DNA from: Cydia pomonella
Lineage: Eukaryota > Arthropoda > Insecta > Lepidoptera > Tortricidae
Direction of reading: 5' to 3'
Assembly: GCF_033807575.1 (NCBI RefSeq)
Contig: NC_084711.1
Coordinates: 5,580,001-5,644,000 of the forward strand
DNA length: 64,000 nucleotides
The notes under the pieces were generated by a model, which was given only the letters and a program-made list of their open reading frames with translations, had not been told where the DNA came from and searched no databases. Shown here in pieces: positions 56,616 through 64,000 of the stretch. The number at the start of each line of letters is the position of its first letter. Position 1 is the first letter of the stretch. Made by a program: the position numbers and the translations under genes.

Positions 56616-56815
56616 ACGTCAAATGTATTATACTTCGTATCCAAATCCAAGACAACAAATATAATTTACTAGCAGCAGTACACGTTATCGTGCAGTCCAA
56701 GTCACACATTTTAGAGATTATAGTATTTAAAAAACAAGTTCGCGCTGTCCCTCTCACTCGCTACGCTGCGTTCCTGCTTCGACATCGCTCCTCCAGTACT
56801 CATTACATGTTTTTG
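56616..56815. repeat. Dispersed repeat, inverted relative to 61735-61908
   Basis: TATCCAAATCCAAGACAACA through GTGCAGTCCAAGTCACACAT to CTCGCTACGCTGCGTTCCTG is present here. It is found as its reverse complement about 5 kb to the right. It is non-coding. Confidence 0.75.
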
Positions 56816-58145
56816 TGTTAGTCCGAGTCACACGTATTTTCGCCAAAATAGTGTTCCTCTAAATATGTGTACCTAATTGTGTTTCGATTAATGTTTATTG
56901 TGCGCTGAATAAGAAGTATAGAATCAAAACATTATTTGAACTGCCGACCGCCGTACCCTCGAACGAAAAATTGATGTTTATTCAGCTCGGCAAGTCTAGT
57001 CTCGTTTGCCATACTTACATGGCAGTTAAACTTTCAATTTGAAATTGTAGGTATATTCGTTTAGCGTAATAAACTTATTACCTAAGAAATCAAGTAAGTA
57101 ATTTTTACGTTCATACGAAATCACTTACTACAACTACCTTCTTTTTTGAATAAATAAATTACGGAAAAAATAAGTATGGGGCTACAAATAGATTACAATT
57201 TGAACTTTAAATAATTGTAATACGTACTATTATAGTATTATTTACTAATATAATATTATTTAGATTTCATTTTATGATTGCATAAAATGCAATGTTCACT
57301 CACAATTTTTTTTTTACGAGATGCTTTCGCGTACAGATTTAAATATACAAACCATATCTGAATAAAGTTAATATATACTAGGTAATCGTTTCACGAAAGC
57401 GGCTTTTACCATGTCCGATCTACCCTACCATACAATAAAACAGATAACAATGGTAATCCTTGCCGATTGGTAATAAGTGCCTATGAATGATAACAAAACG
57501 CGCATACACAGTACCAACAAGTTTAATGAGCGTCTTATGAGGATACCTATAGGTATAAATATACAGGAGTAATGTCAATCAATACACAATCTATAAGACA
57601 TTGGAAGACTATTTAGTCTGACTGACAGTTTAAAGTGTTTAATGCCATTAATCGACGTATACAAACGGGACGTGCTATGCGTGCTCCGATACCGTGCGCC
57701 CCATGCCCCATATGAGGGCCATAGTGAATCTATCGTATGGATCATGACGGATTAGGTAGTAGGCTTTAATCGGACATCGCGGTATCGTCGAGTCTTGGGT
57801 CCAATCGATGTGGTCGCCTCCTAAATTTGATCATCAGTTAGTTACCCGCTTTGTTATTATTAGACAGCTTTGATTAACATAATATAATATAATTTTAAAA
57901 TGAAATATATTATGGAAAGATATACTTGATTCGTGTAATATTGTGGACTCCGTCTAATAATAATTCTCCTTTCCGTGAGTACTTAGAAGCTTAGGTTTAC
58001 TGTGCAACAAGATATTCATCAAACAGAAAATCGGTATTAACTGTGTTGATTAAAGTTTTAATGTAATTTTATAATGCACATTAATTAATAGTTCAAAATT
58101 AAAACACATATTAAATAAATATTTTCTTATAAATGAGATGTCGAC
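56816..58145. other. Gene-free stretch up to the tandem array
   Basis: Nothing recognisable; 57640-57840 is slightly less AT-rich. Confidence 0.35.
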
Positions 58146-59540
58146 ATGGTACTATATTTGCCCCACTTTAATAGTGAAGAGGCTATCATTACTCCACAAT
58201 CATTGTGTCGAGGGCTCCGCTTTCACAGCGTCGAGGTTATATTTGCCCCACTTTAATAGTGAAGAGGCTATCATTACTCCACAACCATTGTGTCGAGGGC
58301 TCCGCTTTCACAGTGTCGAAGCTATATTTGCCCCACTTTAATAGTGATGAGGCTATCATTTCTCCACAATCATTGTGTCGAGGGCTCCGCTTTAACAGCG
58401 TTGAAGCTATATTTGCCCCACTTTAATAGTGATGAGGCTATCATTACTCCACAATCATTGTGTCGAGGGCTCCGCTTTAACAGCGTCGAAGCTATATTTG
58501 CCCCACTTTAATAGTGATGAGGCTATCATTACTCCACAACCATTGTGTCGAGAGCTCCGCTTTAACAGCGTCGAAGCTATATTTGCCCCACTTTAATAGT
58601 GAAGAGGCTATCATTTCTCCACAATCATTGTGTCGAGGGCTCCGCTTTAACAGCGTTGAAGCTATATTTGCCCCACTTTAATAGTGATGAGGCTATCATT
58701 ACTCCACAACCATTGTGTCGAGTGCTCCGCTTTCACAGCGTCGAAGCTATATTTGCCCCACTTTAATAGTGAAGAGGCTATCATTACTCCACAATCACTG
58801 TGTCGAGGGCTCCGCTTTAACAGCGTTGAAGCTATATTTGCCCCACTTTAATAGTGATGAGGCTATCATTACTCCACAACCATTGTGTCGAGTGCTCCGC
58901 TTTCACAGCGTCGAAGCTATATTTGCCCCACTTTAATAGTGAAGAGGCTATCATTACTCCACAATCATTGTGTCGAGGGCTCCGCTTTAACAGCGTCGAA
59001 GCTATATTTGCCCCACTTTAATAGTGATGAGGCTATCATTACTCCACAACCATTGTGTCGAGGGCTCCGCTTTAACAGCGTCGAAGCTATATTTGCCCCA
59101 CTTTAATAGTGATGAGGCTATCATTACTCCACAGTCATTGTGTCGAGGGCTCCGCTTTCACAGCGTTGAAGCCATATTTGCCCCACTTTAATAGTGAAGA
59201 GGCTATCATTACTCCACAATATTGTGTCGAGGGCTCCGCTTTCACAGCGTCGAGGCTATATGTACCCCACTTTAATAGTGAGGAGGCTATCATTACTCCA
59301 CAATCATTGTGTCGAGGGCTCTGCTGTCGTAGTGTTGAGGCTAAGTTTGCCCCACGTCATAGTGAAGATGCTATCATTATTCCACAATAATTGTGTCAAG
59401 GGGTCCGCTGTCGCAGCTGTCGCAGTGACGAAGATATATGCCGCACTTTAAGTTATATGTACTATACAATTCCACAATAATCGTATCGAGGCCTCCATTT
59501 CCGCAGCGTCGAGGCTATATGTGCTTCATTTTAAGTGTCG
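58146..59540 (+). repeat. Tandem array of about 16 units of 85 bp
   Basis: The unit starts TTTGCCCCACTTTAATAGTG and recurs every 85 bp from 58156. It also contains GAGGCTATCATTACTCCACA and GTGTCGAGGGCTCCGC. Twelve or thirteen units are nearly identical. The last three or four (from 59260) diverge and change length, as is usual at array edges. Every unit has a CACAATCATTGTG palindrome or a one-base variant. Long open frames run through the array on the plus strand because 85 is not a multiple of three, but they are artefacts. It is non-coding satellite-like DNA. Confidence 0.95.
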
Positions 59541-59551
59541 AGGTTATAATG

Positions 59552-59662
59552 CTTCGGTCATTTGGTTCTTCGGTTGCTTTGCTCCTTTTGGTCGCTTCGC
59601 TCTTCGGTCGCTTCGTACTTCGGTCGCTACGCTCTTCGGTCACTTCGCTCTTCGGTCTACAG
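59552..59662 (+). repeat. Short tandem repeat (CTTCGGTCGCTTCGCT type)
   Basis: CTTCGGTCGCTTCG with variants recurs about six times in units of 15-16 bp, directly following the degenerate end of the 85-bp array. Confidence 0.8.
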
Positions 59663-60969
59663 TCGGTCATTATACATATCTCAAAATATCATTTTCGTCA
59701 AATATATATAACGTTGCTCTACTATAACAGTGTTGATGCCAATGTAATGATTGAAGACTTTAATAGTATTGGAAGTAACTTTACGCATGTAAATATAAGG
59801 GACTAAAGAGCAAAAATATTTAAGGTTGAGCTAAAGTTTACAGGACTTGTAAAAATAATGAAATATAAAGGAGGTTCTTGTTACGCTGAGGTAATTTAAT
59901 AGGTGTTAATGCGGCCTAAAATACCTTAAACAAAATGTACGCAATGTCATTGCCCTTACAGACAAAGAAATGCTGTATGTAAACAACATATAGGAAAAAA
60001 TATATCTGTAAACCCTTTAACCCAAATTTATGATTCGTACTCATATCACGCTGTTATATACTCCTAATAACTTCAAACGTCAGCTTTGATATGCTGTCAA
60101 GAATATACCATATCAACGAGCCTAATGTAATAAATCCGGTACAATTTACTTACGGATTCTCAGCTCCAAACTTCAGGGGAACATCGCCGCATCAAACAAG
60201 AGGTGAACCGCCGTTGATGCACTATCCCGCGACGCGAAATAAGTGCTGTAAATTGTGCAACCATGCAACTAGAGTTATGCTGCCACGTGTTGCAGTCGCT
60301 TGCGCTAAGTAGCTAGATTAATAATCGCAATAAAGGGTTGAAATCCTTTAACAATAACATTATTATTGTCTGAAATGTAAATGCTCGGGTTGTCATATTG
60401 TCTTGCTGTAAAAGAAAGCTTAAATAGTTTTCATTTTTCGTCGCAATGCACACTGTACAGTTTTATTGTAGGTAACGTTAAAAAATGTTACTCCTTAAAA
60501 TGAAGTACAAGTTACAAGTCATGCCAGATATTTTGTTCACAAATATATCATAACTCAACACATAATCTACCTAAGTTCCTTGCCACTTGTTAGCGTAGTA
60601 GCCATCATCGTTCAGATACGCATAAGCAGATGAGATTAGCTATTTAGTTATAAATAATATCATATTACTATTTCTTGATATGTGGTAATAACTAAAATTA
60701 GTCCATCTATATTTTCAAAGTGATAAGTTTCAAATACTTAATACCTACAGGATACTCTACTAGTAATTGTCCAGACTTAGTTTTAAAGTACTTACATATA
60801 GCCTTGATATTTATGGTAGCTTTACAATGAAGAAAATTCTCCTTTATCTACCTCACTCAAAGGCTATTTACCGAGGAAAGTATTGATTGCTGTATTCAAA
60901 ATTAACTTTAAAGTGTCGTAACATAAAATTAGATTATATTTTAGGGTCAGTAACGCGCATGTAATATAC
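59663..60969. other. Gene-free stretch
   Basis: A 73-codon ATG frame at 60091-60312 lies in a less AT-rich patch but matches nothing known and is not called. Confidence 0.35.
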
Positions 60970-61050
60970 CTCTGCAGTAGCGGGCATTCATAGGCTACGG
61001 TGATTGTTTACCATCAGGCAGGCCGTATGCTTGTTTGTCTCCGTTGTAAT
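60970..61050 (+). mobile_element. Diverged LINE 3'-tail (CAGGCGGGCCGTATGC family)
   Basis: CATAGGCTACGGTGATTGTT then ACCATCAGGCAGGCCGTATG and CTTGTTTG, older than the copies at 39364 and 47366. Confidence 0.6.
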
Positions 61051-61545
61051 TACATCCAGAGAATGGTTGGTAAATTCTAAATTATACAAAATGGTTTGTT
61101 TATATGGTTACAGACAGAAAATGCCCATCTAAAACTTATTTAGAGCCAACTAAAGCTTGAAAACACATTTACACTTAATGGCGTCCTGGCTTGTAAATGA
61201 CATAAAAATAGTTGTACCTTGTGAATATTAAGATATATATACAACTTCATCAATATACTACAGTGAAATCAAAGAAAGTTTTATACTTTTTTAATATTAA
61301 CGAAATGAAATACCAAGAGCAATTTCACTCCTTAATTTTATTATGCTATACATACACTTTACATTTATACTATGTGGATACATAAATGATTATTTAAATT
61401 GGATATAAATTAATAACTTCTAGGTGGTACGTTGTTCTCTTTAGTCAAAATCAATAATATCAGTATGTTCGTAACATACTGATTTGATATTGATATTTTA
61501 TTTTATTTTCGCATTCAGGATTTGAATTTAAATACAAAGCTCTGA

Positions 61546-61970
61546 ACATCTGCTAGTAAATTATATTTGTTGTCTTGGATTTGGATACGAAGTATAATTA
61601 ATAATCAAACGAACTTACCAGTGAAGTTTGATTACAATTATGCGAGTATCCAAATCCAAGACAACAAAGACCCGCCCCCCATCCCCAAAAATGAAAATAA
61701 AATAGTCTCTGTTAATAACACAAAAATAACTCTGAAATAATGAGTACTGGAGGAGCGATGTCGAAGCAGGAACGCAGCGTAGCGAGTGAGAGGGACAGCG
61801 CGAACTTGTTTTTTAAATACTATAATCTCTAAAATGTGTGACTTGGACTGCACGATAACGTGTACTGCTGCTAGTAAATTATATTTGTTGTCTTGGATTT
61901 GGATACTCGCATAATTGTAATCAAACTTCACTGGTAAGTTCGTTTGATTATTAATTATACGCATCGTAAA
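61546..61970. repeat. Complex inverted repeat with a flipped inner module
   Basis: TTGTTGTCTTGGATTTGGAT occurs at about 61568 and 61886, and its reverse complement at about 61650. The approximately 59-bp block between the first pair (61593-61651, containing GAACTTACCAGTGAAGT) is present as its reverse complement at 61907-61965 (ACTTCACTGGTAAGTTC). The middle (61735-61908) is the inverted copy of the repeat at 56616. Confidence 0.7.
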
Positions 61971-62215
61971 AATTGCCATGTCAGATAAAGTCAGTCCATG
62001 CAATACATTAATATGACCATTAGCCGAGGTTTTCGACCGAGGGGTAAGCTCTTAATGATGAAATCCTCCAAGTCAAAAACAAACTGAGATATGTAATAGC
62101 AAACTTATAATAAAACGTAACCCAAAATTAAAACTACCTGCAAAACTAAAACTTATGCCTAAAATGTTTAAAAGTATCTATAGTTTGATTCAATATTTAC
62201 TGCTAAATAGTGGGG

Positions 62216-62221
62216 TTTATT
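62216..62221 (-). promoter_or_regulatory. Polyadenylation signal of the cysteine protease gene
   Basis: AATAAA on the minus strand begins only 6 bases after the stop codon of the protease exon, implying a 3' UTR of a few tens of bases. Confidence 0.55.
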
Positions 62222-62226
62222 TGAGT

Positions 62227-62416
62227 TTACTCAACAACGACATATGTAGGTTCTGTCATAACGCCACAGTTATTGTCTCGTGTTGAAATGTGCACATATC
62301 CGTCGATGCCCCAATATGGTCCGTACGAGTTCCTGATGATCCAGTAGGATTCACCGTCTTTTTCTCCGTAACCAACCAAGGTCACCTCGTGGTTCATATC
62401 GTCGGTTGAGGATTTG
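62227..62416 (-). CDS. Papain-family (C1A) cysteine protease, last exon
   Basis: This 190-nt minus-strand exon starts after the acceptor TTTTATTGCAG and ends with TAA at 62227-62229. It encodes SSTDDMNHEVTLVGYG, with the catalytic His in the NHEV block. It continues SYWIIRNSYGPYWGIDGY, with the third triad residue Asn in the RNSYG motif, and ends DNNCGVMTEPTYVVVE. The order and spacing fit cathepsin L-like enzymes. The NNCGVMTEPTYV ending recalls the insect 26/29-kDa protease group. The usual NSWG reads NSYG here. Such enzymes are lysosomal or secreted and made as zymogens. The exon joins the one at 63401-63495 in matching phase (TG|C, a cysteine). Confidence 0.88.
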
Positions 62417-63400
62417 CTGCAATAAAATGGACTAATTTATTATTATTAATTTAAAACCTATGAACCTATTCAATTTAGTTCAGTTCCTTCAATTATATTT
62501 GATCGCAATCACTTCAGGCAATGGTCTTTGTTACATATACCGGGTGTGGCTTGTAAGTTGTAACAAAAAAATAAACTGTAGGGGGTACTCCTCAAACTGA
62601 CTTTCAAAAACAACTTTTATTTTGATTTTTAGAACACTTTTAAGTTTATTCTAGGACGCAATGTATTGCGAGTTTTGTTACGTTTAAAGCGACATCAATT
62701 ACACTAATGACAGCGTACATTGAAGTCTGAAGAATTCATAATTTTCAAAAATCGCTGAGCAAATGTTGGTGAGAAGTACAGCCTACAGTCACAAAGTAAA
62801 TAGCGACGCGGCGGCGCGCGCCGGAGCAGAGAGTCCGCTCAGTACAAAGTGCCATTTTCGCCGCACGCACACAGACGTGACATTTACGCACACAGACGTT
62901 ACATTTACAGGCGTTCTCGGGCACTCTCGGGCAGAGCTTATAGTCGGGCTGTGCGCGCGTTGCTCACTTGTCGTCCAGGCCGCTACGTAGGTAACTACTG
63001 TCATGTACGTCAAAATGCAGTCTCTAAGGAATGTAAACATGATAAGATGTATGTATAAACGAATCGATGTATGTATGTCTGTAAACTTATATTACCTACT
63101 CCTTTTTAAAATTCGAAATTAATACAGAAGCAACCCTAGTGAGTCGGGCAAGTTTAGGTATGTATTTTCAAGAACGGCGAGAACGGACCTTCTGTTTATT
63201 TTTTATTTTGTGCTACAGTTAAATTTATTGCTCGTATTACAAGCCACACCCGGTATAAGTATATTTCATAGTTAATTTAGATTATTTTACTATGATGATC
63301 AGAGTGAAATGGTGGCTAACGTTTCATTATGTAAGCAACGTATAGCCATAATTAATATTTAGTACTCATAATCTATTAGATTTAATTCGTTAGATGTTAC
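62417..63400 (-). other. Intron of the cysteine protease gene, with transposon
   Basis: 984 bp with a GTAACA donor at the right and a TTGCAG acceptor at the left. Most of it is the terminal-inverted-repeat element at 62537-63256; the rest is AT-rich. Confidence 0.8.
62537..63256. mobile_element. 720-bp non-autonomous TIR element in the protease intron
   Basis: ATACCGGGTGTGGCTTGTAA and TTACAAGCCACACCCGGTAT are perfect 20-bp inverted ends, with TA-rich flanks suggesting a TA target. The interior has no transposase. It includes a CpG-rich part (GACGCGGCGGCGCGCGCCGG) and a 20-bp direct repeat CGCACACAGACGTGACATTT. Frames at 62763-63058 are open on both strands through this GC-rich part and are not called as genes. 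Confidence 0.85.
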
Positions 63401-63495
63401 CATTTAGTGTCGTATAGAATTCCTCCGTCGTAATATAGGAAAGCATCTTCAGCGTCAATAGAAACCGATAAAGGCCCGTGATTTATAAGTGCAAT
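63401..63495 (-). CDS. Papain-family (C1A) cysteine protease, penultimate exon
   Basis: 95 nt between the acceptor TTTTTTTACAG (right) and donor GTAACA (left), starting in phase 0 and ending in phase 2. It encodes IALINHGPLSVSIDAEDAFL then YYDGGILYDTK. This is the GPLSVSIDA...YxGGIxxD block that precedes the catalytic-His exon in cathepsin L-like and 26/29-kDa insect proteases. Exons with the catalytic Cys, propeptide and signal peptide must lie beyond the right edge of the window. Confidence 0.87.
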
Positions 63496-64000
63496 CTGTA
63501 AAAAAAGCAAGTAAATGATAGATTTGATTAACATAAAAAGGTACTTTGAAGCGGAAATCGTAAGTTCAGTATGAAAAGTTGCCTTTTGGTGAAATTGAAT
63601 CCCTAGAAAGCAAAAGGGTAAAATAATTTGATGGGACTTCGAGGGGAACCAAATTGAATCGTGGATTATGTTTATTTATCTTCAATAAAATATTATTTTT
63701 AATACTCTGTTTAAAATAACGATATTATTTTATCAAAAATTAAAATTATTTGAGATGCAATACATTTAGGGTACTAGACAATGTGAAAATTAGTTAACCC
63801 CTTTTCCATTCAACCAACATGAAAAATAGAAAATATTAAAATAATAATTAAACCAAAATAATAAATAAACTTTCAAAATGAGCCAGTGTCTAAAAATACA
63901 AGTAATAGTTATTTTTTTTACAATGGGGCAAATTTGTTGATACCCGAGCAAGCAGAACAATCCAAAATTGAACCACGAGCGTAGCGAGCGGTTCGGAAAG
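63496..64000 (-). other. Upstream intron of the cysteine protease gene
   Basis: AT-rich with no exon. At 63918-64000 lies the start of a copy of the MITE family seen at 22687 (GGGGCAAATTTGTTGATACC then CGAGC), cut off by the window edge. Confidence 0.55.

Noticed and set aside
58138..59451. Series of 67-93 codon frames beginning MSRAPLSQ or MSSAPLSQ
   Set aside because: They are the 85-bp satellite read through in successive frames and have no independent coding evidence.
58146..59540. CRISPR-like array
   Set aside because: Units are contiguous and near-identical with no unique spacers. The genome is eukaryotic.
62763..63058. Frames of 69-83 codons on both strands
   Set aside because: They lie in the GC-rich interior of the TIR element inside the protease intron, with no start context or domain.

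Overview
This window looks like a piece of an insect genome, most likely a moth or butterfly (Lepidoptera). It is AT-rich and almost gene-free. It is packed with tRNA-derived SINEs, short 3' ends of non-LTR retrotransposons, hairpin MITEs, and BEL/Pao LTR retrotransposons. The few host coding pieces are split by introns with consensus splice sites. No bacterial operons, phage or CRISPR are present. The species assignment rests on remembered repeat-family character, not on a search.

Layout. 1-2656: the 3' end of BEL/Pao element A (integrase, DUF5641, 3' LTR), which runs off the left edge. 3272-10547: a complete insertion of a second BEL/Pao element, B. It has two 1213-bp LTRs that look identical and a perfect 5-bp target duplication, but its integrase region is deleted. 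10675-19800: SINEs, palindromic MITEs, an RTE-type LINE 3' end and a reverse-strand LINE reverse-transcriptase relic. Among these lies one host exon (15804-16088, minus strand) with a hydrophobic segment and one LDL-receptor class A module. 19800-52700: mostly intronic or intergenic AT-rich DNA with MITEs, including two inverted 191-bp copies, a 1.5-kb foldback element carrying a SINE, several LINE tails, and a CpG-rich patch near 49190-49420. 52769-55825: a short non-autonomous LTR retrotransposon with 931-bp LTRs that look identical and only a gag-like scrap inside. 58146-59540: a tandem array of about 16 units of 85 bp. 62227-63495: the last two visible exons of a minus-strand papain-family (C1A) cysteine protease gene resembling insect 26/29-kDa proteases or cathepsin L. 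Its upstream exons lie beyond position 64000, and its intron holds a 720-bp terminal-inverted-repeat element.

How the parts relate. The host genes represented are the LDLa-exon gene and the cysteine protease gene. Both are on the minus strand, incomplete, and with no visible functional link. Everything else is mobile DNA. Both LTR elements with two LTRs in view look very young and both are defective, so active autonomous relatives elsewhere in the genome are implied. SINEs and their likely LINE partner lie side by side with matching 3' tails. Nested insertions (a SINE in a foldback arm, a LINE tail in a MITE, a MITE in a larger palindrome) give a relative order of events.
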